Shown: in pieces, positions 13,581-22,954 of the stretch | Layout: the number at the start of each line of letters is the position of its first letter | How positions within the stretch are numbered: position 1 is the first letter of the stretch | Assembly: GCA_045113695.1 (NCBI GenBank) | Contig: JBGUJG010000130.1 | Location: 1 to 64,000 of the forward strand | Length of the DNA stretch: 64,000 bases | Direction of reading: 5' to 3' | Source: UBA4246 sp045113695 | Lineage (GTDB): Bacteria > Bacillota > Clostridia > Christensenellales > Aristaeellaceae | Position numbers and translations under genes: made by a program | Notes under the pieces: generated by a model | Seen by the model: only the letters and a program-made list of their open reading frames with translations | Told to the model about the DNA's origin: nothing | Databases searched by the model: none

Positions 13581-16500
13581 TCAGCCCTTTTTCTTCCGCC
13601 AGCGGCCGTTCAGGACTTGCGCAGCCAGGCAGAGCACGGCCAGAGCCAGCAACACAAAGTAAGGCATACCGTCCAGCGAAACACCGGTATCAACGGTTAT
13701 ATGGGCGTAGTTAACAAAGAAGACGTTGATGGCAGTCTGCCCTTCCGCCAGAGGAACAACCGGAAAAACAAATACTCTCCGGCTTTTCGTTGAGCCGTCT
13801 ACAGGCGGCTCACTGCCAACGCCCGCGACGGTAATATAATCTATTCCGCTGGATACTGATTCGGAGATCTTCAGATAAACCCCTGCCGGGAAACTGCCGA
13901 TACCCAGATTGTCGGTCTGGTCGCCTGTCCTTTGCACAGTGACGCTTCCCAGCTTCTGCGTACAGGTTTCATCTGAATATGCCTCGATCGTGAAATCAAA
14001 TACCTCGCTTCTGTTTCCCATGTTGCCGCTCACCGTTTTTTTCAGGGTGACGGGTATCAGAGGCCGGTTGGGAATCGTCATCGTAAAGATCATCGGACCG
14101 TCTGCTGAATCTTCCGACTCCGTCAGCGTCACCTCCGGCGGATGACGGGGAAGCAGTGTGACCCGTCCGGTCGCGCTCACGGTAAACTCAATATTGTCAA
14201 CGGCCTGGTATCCGGTCGGGGCTCCTTTTTCCTTCAGCTGGTATGTCCCCGCCGGAAGCGTGTTATCCAGCTTCGGGATTAAGCCGTCCACATCCGAAAT
14301 GAGGTTTTCATAGCCTGGCATCGGATCCAGGTCAAACGCAGTAACATCACCAACCGTCACCTGTTTGTGCAGCTCAAAGGACACGTTCGGAAGCGGATAC
14401 TCCGTCGACTGGTCCGTCTTGATCGCCCGGAAGATATACGGACGGTTTTTGACGGTCAGGACCGCAGGCCTGTTCCCAAGTGCCTGAACCAGAACATACC
14501 AGTCACTTCCGGCATCGCTGCTGACGGTGATTTTTCCATCTGTTCCGGAGGAAATGATCAGCGGAGCGTTCAGCCCGAGATAGCCCTGCGGCGTACCCGT
14601 TTCCGTCAGCGTATAGTTTTTGTTATTGCTCAGGAACGCCGTTGTGACCGCTCCGTCTTCATCGGAAGTAAAGGTTCCGATCACATTGCCGTTGTCTTCG
14701 GCCAGAGCAAACGTTACGCCGGGAAGAGGTTGCGAGTTCCATTTAATCTTCCGGATGACGATGCCGGGGCGCTCATTGGTGACCGTATCGACCCGCACGT
14801 TGGAATACTCAGCCTGCGTTCCCTGCTGATAGTGCACAGTATAGGTAAACTCGGAAGGAACAGTTTCTCCCTTCTGTCTGCCGGCAAAGGTAATTTGAGC
14901 GTTTTCATGATAAGCATGCACATCATGTTCATCATATCCCGAAACAACGCCGTTTTCGTCAACCGTCCACCCGGTTCCTTTCAGCCACACTTCGCGGATG
15001 ATATAATGGTCCATATCGACGCCGGGCTCCAGATGTTCAAAATACCAGTAAAGCGTCTGGGGCTTATCCCCGTATTTCAGCTGCCGGACCGTATCGGCCA
15101 CCAGCGTGATGTGGCCGTCGCCGACTCCGCTGCCCTGATTGTCATTTCTCTTGATGAACACAGCAAAATACGCCGGATCCCGGTCGGACATGTAGTCCGC
15201 GTCAGACCAGAACTTATTGAGGCGAAGCCCCCAGCCTTTCAGGTTGCAGATATCAACCTTCGCATCTGCCCCCGACACGATTGTCCCATTCACACCCTGG
15301 GCGCCTGAAGAGCCTGTTTCTTCACGGGCGTGATCTGTATCATAGACGTATTTCTGGAAGCTGTATCCGTCCGGTATTTCCCCCGGACGTTCTTCCGCGC
15401 GGTATTTGGTCCCCGCCAAAATTTCACGGATCTCAACGGTATATCCGGAGGGAATATTGCTGATGGTACCGTAAATGGACGCGTGGAAGGTGGCGGATGC
15501 TTTCTCAGCTTCGCTCAGAGAATGATAATCCGACACGCCGATACTGACAAAGCTTTTTGACGCCTTATCCCACCTGCAATAGTATCCCTGCGGATCTTTC
15601 ACATGGTAGGTCTGCATGTTGGCAGCGTCCAGCGCCTCGTGCTCAGAGGCCATATACAGGCGGAAAGTGAATTTTGTCGGGTCTTCTGAAGCCGGGATGG
15701 GCGTAATGCCGTTCTCCGCAAATAAATGTTTCTGAATCGACAGGGTGCGCAGGGCATCCGGGTTCACCGCATTTGTATACTGGACCTTCGGCCTGCTGTC
15801 CGTTGTCGCATAATCAATGCCGAAGTCTTTCCGGTCAGTGCCAGGGCCTGCCGGTGTTCCATACACCTCCTGTCCGTTCACGGTGACGCTGTTATAAACA
15901 TCCGTATTGACCCCGCATTCGATGATCCTGTACGACGTCACTCCCTCGGGAAAACTGATATCCGCCTTCTCGCCGGGTTTGAGGAAAAACACATCCTGGT
16001 AGGTGCGCCCGTCAATCCTGACGGAGGTTTCATATTTGACCGGAAGAACGGAATCCTTATAGTAGACATAGTTGACATTTTGGGGGCTGTGCGGAACGGC
16101 GTTTGTCAGATAATGTTCCTGGCCGTCAGCTTTTTTATACAGGATCTGGTAAGGGAATTCCGCCTTGATATCCGCCTCTTCCACACCGGAAAGCGTCTTG
16201 GACAGCTGCACGTTTCCTTTTTTGACAGCCGCCAGGTTGAAACGCATGTGCAGGTTGGAAGCGCCGGCGCCCCGTTCCATATAGAAGATCCGCATCGTAT
16301 GGTTGGTATCGTCCTGGAATACCCATTGGCCGCTGCTGTTCCGCGTAAAGCGTTCCGCTACATATTCCTCGGCCTCCTCTGCTGAATGGCCCCTTTTTAT
16401 ATAATTCTGATAGAACAGATCCCTCAGCGTCGTCTTTTTCCCATTCACGTTGACTTCGCCGGTACGGAAGTTCACGCTTCCCGGTACGGCGCTGTGGATG

Positions 16501-19500
16501 CCTCCCAGGTCAATCACCAGTTCATTGTCCACATACAGCCAGAAGTCATCGTCCCCGGTAAACTCGAAGATGATATCATGGCCCCAGGCGTCCAGCCCGC
16601 TGGGCGTCTGCTCAAAGCTGGCTTCCAGTTCCACGCCAAAGAAACAGTCCGCTTTCTCGCCGTCATGTTCGATCGAGTACAGCCGTTCGTACTTCCGCGC
16701 ATTGCTGTCCGGAAGCGGTTTGTTACCCGTTGACGGATAGAGGTTCTGCCCGTTGGTGGAAGCAAAAACGCCCGGTTTCAGATCGTTGAAGGGGAAGAAC
16801 TGGCCATGCTTCAGCGTATGCTTATTGCCGCCGGAATCATAGGTGCCCAGCTCCTTGTAGACCGCAAAATTCCCACCGTTTTTCCCCTGCAGGCTCGCAA
16901 AATTCTGCGTGCTGTCATACTCAAAATATCCCGTTCCGGTATAGGTGCTCTGAATGAACAGGTGGTTCACTTCCTGCGCGCCGCTGTACAGACTGCCCAG
17001 GGAACTGCCGGAAGAAGTAACGGTAGGATATCCATTGCTCAGATCGGTGGACAGCAGCCCCTGCACCAGCGTCGTAACGGCTCCGCCCTCGTTGCTGCCA
17101 AGGAAATTGCTCATTTCCTCACGCGTTCCAAAGTTCTTGATCTTCATGGTGATGCCGTACTGGGTATGGTCCACCGTCGGGACCTCAGTAATCTTATCAT
17201 CCACATTCAGATCCTGCATGACGGCGAAATAGAAGTCCATCGCCTCCGAAATCGGACAGGTCACGATTCGGCCGTCTTCCACCTTCAGCCCGGCAAAGGA
17301 GTAAGCGGCTTCGTCCCACGCCACGATCGGCGTCTGGTACCGCCCGTCCCGTCTGCCGTTCAGGTTGATGCCGATGCTGTCGGGAGACAAAACCCAGCCG
17401 CTGCTCTCCTGAGGGGCAATAAACTGCTGGGAATACTGGTTGTAAAGGTCATAATAGTAGGTCGGGTCCGTTGTTCCCTCCCAGTAGTATTCCACAAAAT
17501 TCCACAGCAGGGTATTGATCTGGCCACCGACCCATTCAATCGAATCGCCGCTTTCATAAACCGGTACGAGGCTTCCGTCCGAGCTGATCGCATAAAAGTC
17601 ATATTTCAGAAGATCCTCGTTCCAGTAGCGGGTATAGACAATGATCCTGGAGCCGTTTCCGATCCCGGCATCAGAAACGCTGACCTTGCTCGCCGAATAC
17701 GTCCTGAAATAATCATCCGTCAGTTCGGATTCGTTCACCAGATACAGCCATTCGCTGCCGGCGCTGCCGCCGACGGAAAACCCGCCTTCAGTGGTCCCGC
17801 TGAAGGTCAGGGTGGTATTGCCGGATTTCAGGCAGATCTCGCCTGCATGAATGCCGGTGCCCGGAATGACCTGAATCAGGCAGTCAGCGTCCTTTTCGCT
17901 GACCAGGGAGAGACCCGCAGCCGTAATTTTCAGGTACTGGCCTCCGGATTGGAGGTAATACCGGTCCTGCCCTGCACAATCAAACGTCCACATCGAAATG
18001 TCGCTGCTGTTGGGCACGAACAGCTGGCTCGAATTATTGGCGGTGCTCATCACCGTCAGAGCCTTTGCGTCCAGTGTGTTTTCAGACGAAGACTGCGCCA
18101 TCATCGCCTTGCCCGCGACGCCGCCGGCCCAGTTCATCAGGCCATAGGTCAGCCCATCCAGATGATAGGGATCGTCCTCGCCTGTCGAGGCATACCAGAT
18201 ATACATGTTGTTGTTTGGGTCGCCTGCCTGGTTATATGAGCAGAAACGGGTACCGCTGGCGCCGCCCTGCATATTCCAGTACCAGCCGTCATGGCTGAAC
18301 GTAAACTGCCCGTCGTTCACCACTGCGGTAAACGCCGTCCTGTTCGCCTCATCGGTAAAGGAAAGGCTGTTGTTACCGCCGTTGTAAACATACTGCCTGA
18401 CGCCGTTTTTCTCACAGTAAACGTAGAACTGATTGTCCGTCCCTTCCACAGGCTCAAAAAAGTACATCGCCGCCCCGTCCACAGGAACGGATGCCGCCGG
18501 CTTCGTCTTTTCGATACCGATGCGTTGTTTGTTGTCTTTGATGGTCGTATCCATCATATAATAACCGTCGACATGGCCGATATAAACGCCCTGAGCGCCC
18601 AAGGCCGCAAGCTCGCTGAGCGACGTCAGTTTTTCCCTGCCCAGCGGAATCGGTTCCGGCCCCGCCACGATGGCATAGGCCGAGAAGCTCCCTGCCGCAA
18701 AGGAAACGGTGTTCCCCTCAGTTTCAGCCTCCACGGCCTCGGCCCGCTCGTATTTTCCGGACTCATCGGACGCGCCCGCTTCTTCGGCAAAATGGACCAC
18801 CGAGAAGGTTTCGGCGCTCTCCGGCACGTCCAGCAGTTCGACGGTCACCTCCACGGCGGCTTCCGGCTGGACTTTCGTCCCTTCCTGGTCCAGGATGGAA
18901 ATGTCAAACACGCGGCCATAGGCAAAGCCTCCCGCGTTCAGGAAAACGGCCGTACGGCCCAGGTAGTCTTCGGCGGCTTCCCCGGTCAGTTCCTCCGCCT
19001 GGAGGACAGCACCGTCGGGCAGGACGGCGTCTTCCCGGAAGGTCAGAGTGATTTTGTAGGTATTCCCGTCGCCCGCCTCGATCGTGGTTTCCATCGAATA
19101 GCCGGCGACCACATAGACGGAGAAAGCGTTCGCTGTGAATTCGGCGCCCTCTTCCGTCAGCGTCACGTCTTCGTCCTGCAGGCGGGTCACCGTTCCATCC
19201 GCTTCCACATGGAAAACGGCGATTTCATCCCCCGCCTGGACGGCCTGTGCGATCGCTTCGCTGGAAAGACGGACCGTCAGTTCGCCCTGCCAGCTGGAAG
19301 GCTGAACGGAAACGCCTTTGTTGAACAGGGAGATATCCGCCGCGGCCAGCACTTTTCCCTCTTCCAGTTCGGGAGAAGCTGAATCCGCTTCGGCCTCGGC
19401 CCCGAGGGGCATCACGCCGGAAAGGGACACCCGGACACCGTCGGCGGCAATTTCCTCCGACCAGTCGGTCAGATCATACTCGCCGGTAAAACGGAAGACG

Positions 19501-20201
19501 GAAAAATGGTCGACCGAAAAACTCACCGTGTCCTGACGGACGGAAAGATCAGTGATTTCTTCCGTTTCTCCTTCGTCCGGGATATGGGTGACATGAATGG
19601 AACGGCCCTGGCCCAGGGCCTCTTCGAATTTCGGCCCGCGGAGCGTGAGCGTAACTGGGTCACCGTCCGGTTGGAATTCCGTTCCATCTGGATTCCGGAG
19701 AGTAATATTGTACGTATACAGTTCAACCGTCGAAAGGTCCGGACCGTCATCGCTCCGGAAGGCCATGAACTTGATGGGGAGGGGTTTCTGTTCGTCTGTC
19801 ACGGACAGGGTACAGTCCTCCGGGAACAGTCCGGTCAGTGAAATAACCGCCCCGTCCCCCGCCATGAATTCGATCGTGCGCTGATCTTCCGGAGCGGCTT
19901 CCTCAAACCGGGGGGTCAGTTTCACATTGCCCTGAGGCGTATAGGGCGGCTCCACCTTCGTATCCCCGTCATACCAGCCCAGGAACAGGCCCTCCTCCTC
20001 AGGGGGATCCGGGAATTCGGTGATGGTATATCCGGCCGCCACCAGATAGGTCTGATCCCCGAACGAAACGGAATAGAACTTTTCCGCCGGGCGGTATTCG
20101 GCAGTTCCCTCCGCCGGAGCGGAAGCAGGAAAAGCCTGCAGCAAAACCAGTACAGAAAGAATAAAAGCGCCGATTTGATTTGTCTTTTTCAATGATATCA
20201 T
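13581..20201 (-). CDS. Giant cell-surface adhesin with fibro-slime and Cna-B/SpaA domains
   Basis: This 2,206-residue protein has an N-terminal signal peptide (KKTNQIGAFILSVLVLLQAF, then PASAPA). In approximate order: an InlB-type beta repeat (43-98, LFLGWYDGD); several beta-rich stretches to about 520; a large unassigned region (560-1100); a PA14/fibro-slime domain (about 1130-1330, DDDFWLYVDNELVIDLGG); several Cna-B-like domains from about 1340; SpaA/Cna-B domains beginning about 1811 (GIVIRKIKWN) and 1920; and a last beta domain from about 2043. The C-terminus has one membrane helix and RWRKKKG. There is no LPXTG; ITVDTG just before the helix may be a variant sortase signal. Cna-B/SpaA domains usually form isopeptide bonds and build adhesins or pili. 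Either ATG 20201 or TTG 20192 (better spacing from AGGGATG) may start translation. It lies 10 nt after the COG2426 gene. Confidence 0.85.
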   Translation of the reverse strand: MISLKKTNQIGAFILSVLVLLQAFPASAPAEGTAEYRPAEKFYSVSFGDQTYLVAAGYTITEFPDPPEEEGLFLGWYDGDTKVEPPYTPQGNVKLTPRFEEAAPEDQRTIEFMAGDGAVISLTGLFPEDCTLSVTDEQKPLPIKFMAFRSDDGPDLSTVELYTYNITLRNPDGTEFQPDGDPVTLTLRGPKFEEALGQGRSIHVTHIPDEGETEEITDLSVRQDTVSFSVDHFSVFRFTGEYDLTDWSEEIAADGVRVSLSGVMPLGAEAEADSASPELEEGKVLAAADISLFNKGVSVQPSSWQGELTVRLSSEAIAQAVQAGDEIAVFHVEADGTVTRLQDEDVTLTEEGAEFTANAFSVYVVAGYSMETTIEAGDGNTYKITLTFREDAVLPDGAVLQAEELTGEAAEDYLGRTAVFLNAGGFAYGRVFDISILDQEGTKVQPEAAVEVTVELLDVPESAETFSVVHFAEEAGASDESGKYERAEAVEAETEGNTVSFAAGSFSAYAIVAGPEPIPLGREKLTSLSELAALGAQGVYIGHVDGYYMMDTTIKDNKQRIGIEKTKPAASVPVDGAAMYFFEPVEGTDNQFYVYCEKNGVRQYVYNGGNNSLSFTDEANRTAFTAVVNDGQFTFSHDGWYWNMQGGASGTRFCSYNQAGDPNNNMYIWYASTGEDDPYHLDGLTYGLMNWAGGVAGKAMMAQSSSENTLDAKALTVMSTANNSSQLFVPNSSDISMWTFDCAGQDRYYLQSGGQYLKITAAGLSLVSEKDADCLIQVIPGTGIHAGEICLKSGNTTLTFSGTTEGGFSVGGSAGSEWLYLVNESELTDDYFRTYSASKVSVSDAGIGNGSRIIVYTRYWNEDLLKYDFYAISSDGSLVPVYESGDSIEWVGGQINTLLWNFVEYYWEGTTDPTYYYDLYNQYSQQFIAPQESSGWVLSPDSIGINLNGRRDGRYQTPIVAWDEAAYSFAGLKVEDGRIVTCPISEAMDFYFAVMQDLNVDDKITEVPTVDHTQYGITMKIKNFGTREEMSNFLGSNEGGAVTTLVQGLLSTDLSNGYPTVTSSGSSLGSLYSGAQEVNHLFIQSTYTGTGYFEYDSTQNFASLQGKNGGNFAVYKELGTYDSGGNKHTLKHGQFFPFNDLKPGVFASTNGQNLYPSTGNKPLPDSNARKYERLYSIEHDGEKADCFFGVELEASFEQTPSGLDAWGHDIIFEFTGDDDFWLYVDNELVIDLGGIHSAVPGSVNFRTGEVNVNGKKTTLRDLFYQNYIKRGHSAEEAEEYVAERFTRNSSGQWVFQDDTNHTMRIFYMERGAGASNLHMRFNLAAVKKGNVQLSKTLSGVEEADIKAEFPYQILYKKADGQEHYLTNAVPHSPQNVNYVYYKDSVLPVKYETSVRIDGRTYQDVFFLKPGEKADISFPEGVTSYRIIECGVNTDVYNSVTVNGQEVYGTPAGPGTDRKDFGIDYATTDSRPKVQYTNAVNPDALRTLSIQKHLFAENGITPIPASEDPTKFTFRLYMASEHEALDAANMQTYHVKDPQGYYCRWDKASKSFVSIGVSDYHSLSEAEKASATFHASIYGTISNIPSGYTVEIREILAGTKYRAEERPGEIPDGYSFQKYVYDTDHAREETGSSGAQGVNGTIVSGADAKVDICNLKGWGLRLNKFWSDADYMSDRDPAYFAVFIKRNDNQGSGVGDGHITLVADTVRQLKYGDKPQTLYWYFEHLEPGVDMDHYIIREVWLKGTGWTVDENGVVSGYDEHDVHAYHENAQITFAGRQKGETVPSEFTYTVHYQQGTQAEYSNVRVDTVTNERPGIVIRKIKWNSQPLPGVTFALAEDNGNVIGTFTSDEDGAVTTAFLSNNKNYTLTETGTPQGYLGLNAPLIISSGTDGKITVSSDAGSDWYVLVQALGNRPAVLTVKNRPYIFRAIKTDQSTEYPLPNVSFELHKQVTVGDVTAFDLDPMPGYENLISDVDGLIPKLDNTLPAGTYQLKEKGAPTGYQAVDNIEFTVSATGRVTLLPRHPPEVTLTESEDSADGPMIFTMTIPNRPLIPVTLKKTVSGNMGNRSEVFDFTIEAYSDETCTQKLGSVTVQRTGDQTDNLGIGSFPAGVYLKISESVSSGIDYITVAGVGSEPPVDGSTKSRRVFVFPVVPLAEGQTAINVFFVNYAHITVDTGVSLDGMPYFVLLALAVLCLAAQVLNGRWRKKKG

Positions 20202-20211
20202 CCCTAGGAAA

Positions 20212-20679
20212 TTACACGAAATGCAGTACAGTCAGACTTCCTACGCCCATAATCACCGCAGCCAGGAGCACCCCCAGCATCACCGCCAGCACGGAGGACT
20301 TGAAATCCATATCCAGGATGCTGGCCGCCAGGGTGCCTGTCCACGCGCCGGTGCCCGGAATCGGGATGCCGACAAACAGCAGCAGCGCCAGGAACAGTCC
20401 TTTGCTGGTCGCTTTCTGTTTGAGCTTTTCCCCGCCTCTGTGGCCTTTTTCCAGGCACCAGCTGAAGAATGGCCCGATGATCCGTTTGTCCTTTCCCCAT
20501 TCCAGGACCTTCCGCGCAAAGAAAAAGATCACCGGTACCGGCAGCATGTTGCCGAGGATACAGACGATATACGCCGGCAGCGTCGGGATCCCGTTGGCCA
20601 GGGCGTACGGCAGGGCGCCCCTGAGCTCGATCAGAGGCACCATGGATATCAGAAACGTAATGAGGTATTGCTTCAGCAT
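20212..20679 (-). CDS. COG2426 / small multidrug export family membrane protein
   Basis: This 155-residue membrane protein is of the Sm_multidrug_ex (PF06695) type. Signature stretches are SMVPLIELRGALPYALANG in the first helix pair and GIPIPGTGAWTGTLAASILD in the middle. About four hydrophobic segments are visible. Family members are annotated as putative small-multidrug export proteins, but this rests on little experimental work, and the fold resembles DedA-like transport proteins. Start 20679 (LKQYLITFLI) is chosen because GAGGAG lies 4 nt upstream; a longer in-frame start would run into the repeat element. Confidence 0.8.
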   Translation of the reverse strand: MLKQYLITFLISMVPLIELRGALPYALANGIPTLPAYIVCILGNMLPVPVIFFFARKVLEWGKDKRIIGPFFSWCLEKGHRGGEKLKQKATSKGLFLALLLFVGIPIPGTGAWTGTLAASILDMDFKSSVLAVMLGVLLAAVIMGVGSLTVLHFV

Positions 20680-20700
20680 ATTTCTCCTCGGACAGAATTC

Positions 20701-20818
20701 GCAATGCTTCATGCGTAATGCGGAATGAAAATACTACTCCATATTCAGCCCTTTATTTTGGTAGGATCTCCGCGCGGCAGCGCGAATTACGCATTATGCA
20801 TTATGCATTGAGCATTAC
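20701..20818. repeat. Heptad-repeat palindromic intergenic element (copy B)
   Basis: The left arm 20701-20728 is four 7-bp units (GCAATGC, TTCATGC, GTAATGC, GGAATGA). The right arm 20784-20818 is five units in inverted orientation (GAATTAC, GCATTAT twice, GCATTGA, GCATTAC). The arms pair imperfectly around a core of about 55 bp. The right arm supplies the TAA stop codon of the zinc-ribbon gene. It is a MITE or REP-like non-coding element with the same 7-bp logic as the copy at 36-195 but a different unit sequence. Confidence 0.6.
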
Positions 20819-21516
20819 ACAATGAGCAGCCTTCCGCAGGTTTCGCACTCGACGTCCTTGCCGGACTCCACATCCTTGACGACCCCGCTGGGCAGGGACA
20901 TGTTGCAGCCCGTACACTGGCTGCCGTTCAGGCGTGCCAGCGGCGGAAAAGCGTGATGGCGGATGGTGCTGTAGCGGTCCATCCAGGCAGGAGCGATGCC
21001 TTTTGCCTTCTCTGCCAGCACGTTTTTAAGCTCGTTCAGCTCTTCGTTTTTCCGCTTGTATTCCTCGTCGTAGGAAGCCTTCAGCTTGTCAAACTCGCTC
21101 TTGGCGCGGGCGGCGCGGACTTTGACGTCGTACTGCAGACGGTCCCGGTCGGCGCTGTCTTTCTTGATGCGCTTGATTTCGGCTTCATACTCGCCGAGGT
21201 TGCTTATCATGCGCTGGGCGTCGCTGAGGTACCGCTCGGTCTGCTCGACATCCTGCGGTTCGCTGGTTTCCATCTTCTTCTGGAGGCTGTTCAGCTGGTC
21301 CTCCACCAGTTTGACTGCATCCTCCAGCACCTCCAGGCGGTCCTGCATGGTCAGGATCTCTTCCTCAATCCGCTTGATGGTGTTCTGCTGCTCCAGCAGA
21401 TAATCCCGGTATTTGACCAGCTTCTGCCGCGCGGGCGAACGCTTGATCTCCTTGGCGACAGCCTCCGCCTGAATATCCGTCTGCTGATAATCCCACAGCA
21501 ATTCCAATTGACTCAT
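20815..21516 (-). CDS. Coiled-coil zinc-ribbon protein (COG1579 family)
   Basis: This 233-residue protein has a long helical hairpin (about 1-170, rich in Glu, Lys and Arg) and a C-terminal C4 zinc ribbon with the pairs QCTGC and ECETC. COG1579 proteins are predicted nucleic-acid-binding proteins; related family members have been tied to RNase H-like or flagellar secretion functions, but no general role is established. It follows nif3 by 15 nt with GGAGGAGG before the ATG, and nif3-COG1579 neighbourhoods are common in Firmicutes. Its stop codon is inside repeat copy B, so the operon may end there. Confidence 0.82.
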   Translation of the reverse strand: MSQLELLWDYQQTDIQAEAVAKEIKRSPARQKLVKYRDYLLEQQNTIKRIEEEILTMQDRLEVLEDAVKLVEDQLNSLQKKMETSEPQDVEQTERYLSDAQRMISNLGEYEAEIKRIKKDSADRDRLQYDVKVRAARAKSEFDKLKASYDEEYKRKNEELNELKNVLAEKAKGIAPAWMDRYSTIRHHAFPPLARLNGSQCTGCNMSLPSGVVKDVESGKDVECETCGRLLIV

Positions 21517-21531
21517 GAAGTACCTCCTCCA

Positions 21532-22308
21532 TTATACCAGCGCGCCGGAAAACGGCACACATGTTGTCTGAAACACCTGACAGGAAAGGCGCTCCTCCCG
21601 GAGCCTTTCCTGAAGGAAAGCAGCCAGCGCAGGAATCATCGGGGCCTCGCTGGCGTAATGGCCGGCTTCAAAGATCACCACGCCCCTCGCGGCGGCATCC
21701 GTGATCTCGTGATGCCGGATCTCGCCGGTCAGATAAGCCTGCGCCCCGCACTGAACGGCTTCCAGGTATCCCTCGCCGTACGCGCCGCCGGCGAAGGACA
21801 TCACGGAGATGAGCTTCTCCGGATCCCCGTAGACGCGCAGCGGGGCATGGACCGCTTCTTTCAGCCGCTGCGCCGCCTGCCGGACGGTCAAGGGCTCCGC
21901 AAAGCGGCCCGTAAACAGGTAACCCGTCTGCGTCAGGCTGTCCAGGCCCATCGCCCGGGCGACACAGGCGCTGCCGCTTAAAACGCTCTGATCCCAGTTG
22001 GTATGGGCGCTGATCAGGCTGATGTCCCTGCGGATCAGCTCACAGAGCACCTCCGCTTCCGGGTTGCCCCGGACGAGCCGCCGGACCCCGTGGAACATCA
22101 GCGGATGGTGCGACACGATCAGCTCGGCGTGCAGGCGGCCGGCCTCCAGCACGGTGTCCATCGTCACATCCAGCGAGCACAGGATGGTTTTTACCTCCCG
22201 CTCCGGGTCGCCGGCCAGGATACCGACATTGTCGTAATCCTCCGCCGTATCAAATGGAGCGAACGCGTCAATCAGCTCCGCGATCCGCTGAACCGTCGCC
22301 TGCGGCAC
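21532..22308 (-). CDS. Nif3-like dinuclear metal centre protein
   Basis: This 258-residue Nif3/YqfO-family (DUF34) protein has metal ligands visible in LIVSHHPLMFHGVRRL, in AHTNWD and in the C-terminal EAGHYASEAP. The family forms toroidal hexamers with a two-metal site; its reaction remains uncertain, and links to GTP cyclohydrolase I inhibition or metal handling have been proposed. This is the short form without an inserted PII-like domain. The start is GTG at 22308 with GGAGGAA 8 nt upstream, overlapping the end of trmK by 41 nt. Pairing with trmK downstream of rpoD is classic for Firmicutes. Confidence 0.87.
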   Translation of the reverse strand: MPQATVQRIAELIDAFAPFDTAEDYDNVGILAGDPEREVKTILCSLDVTMDTVLEAGRLHAELIVSHHPLMFHGVRRLVRGNPEAEVLCELIRRDISLISAHTNWDQSVLSGSACVARAMGLDSLTQTGYLFTGRFAEPLTVRQAAQRLKEAVHAPLRVYGDPEKLISVMSFAGGAYGEGYLEAVQCGAQAYLTGEIRHHEITDAAARGVVIFEAGHYASEAPMIPALAAFLQERLREERLSCQVFQTTCVPFSGALV

Positions 22309-22954
22309 GTTTCAATTCCTCCTGAATCCATTGTCGTTTCATTTCCCCGGCGGGGCCGCGCTCGGCCTCCCAGTCCTCCGCCTTCCTGAGCAGATAGCGG
22401 CGGTAGACATCGTCCGCCGGCCTTTTAAGGAGCACCGGCCCCAGCGTCAGCTCCTTTTCGGTGTAGGTCCGGGAAAGGCCCGGCCTTGCCAGCAGCACCG
22501 GGTAAAAATGGTTTCCCGCTTCCGTCAGCCTTTCCTCTTCGATCCGGTAGCCCAGCGCCGCCAGCGTCCGCCGGACGGAGGGCATTTCCGTATTGGCGGA
22601 GATCACCAGCGCGCACCCCCGGAGCAGACAGGCCTGCTCCGTCAGCATGTTGCGGATGTTGACCCCGCCCATGCCCAGGATCGCGGCCGCTCCGACCGGC
22701 TCCTGAAGGGGCAGGAAACCGTCTCCTGTCCCGAAGCGGACCCTGTCCGACAGGCCGTCCCTTTCCAACAGTTTTCTGGCCTTTTGCAGGGAGGAGGCGC
22801 TGATATCCACCGCCCACATCCTGTCCGCGATGCCCCGTTTCAGAAGGGCTTCGGTCAGGTAACCGTGGTCTGCCCCGATATCAGCGCCCACGCGAACCCG
22901 GGGAAACAGGCTGACCGCCGTCTCCAGCCGGGCATCCAGCTGCTTTTCTCTCAT
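22268..22954 (-). CDS. trmK: tRNA (adenine(22)-N1)-methyltransferase TrmK
   Basis: This 228-residue class I SAM-dependent methyltransferase makes m1A22 in tRNA. It shows motif I GADIGADHGYLTEALL, VDISASSLQKARKLL for the adenosine pocket, the TrmK-typical GMGGVNIRNML loop, and ISANTEMPSVRRTL. A C-terminal helical tail follows. The ATG overlaps the TGA of rpoD (TGATG), so it is translationally coupled to the sigma factor gene, and its end overlaps nif3. Length and order (rpoD-trmK-nif3) are as usual in Firmicutes. Confidence 0.88.
   Translation of the reverse strand: MREKQLDARLETAVSLFPRVRVGADIGADHGYLTEALLKRGIADRMWAVDISASSLQKARKLLERDGLSDRVRFGTGDGFLPLQEPVGAAAILGMGGVNIRNMLTEQACLLRGCALVISANTEMPSVRRTLAALGYRIEEERLTEAGNHFYPVLLARPGLSRTYTEKELTLGPVLLKRPADDVYRRYLLRKAEDWEAERGPAGEMKRQWIQEELKRAAGDGSADRGAD

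Noticed and set aside
10242..13793. Very long open frame on the plus strand (about 1,183 codons) opposite the mannanase and DUF368 genes
   Set aside because: It is antisense to genes with clear catalytic motifs, has no ribosome site, and its composition (Gln, Gly, His, Val, Arg rich) is typical of mirrored GC-rich codon use.
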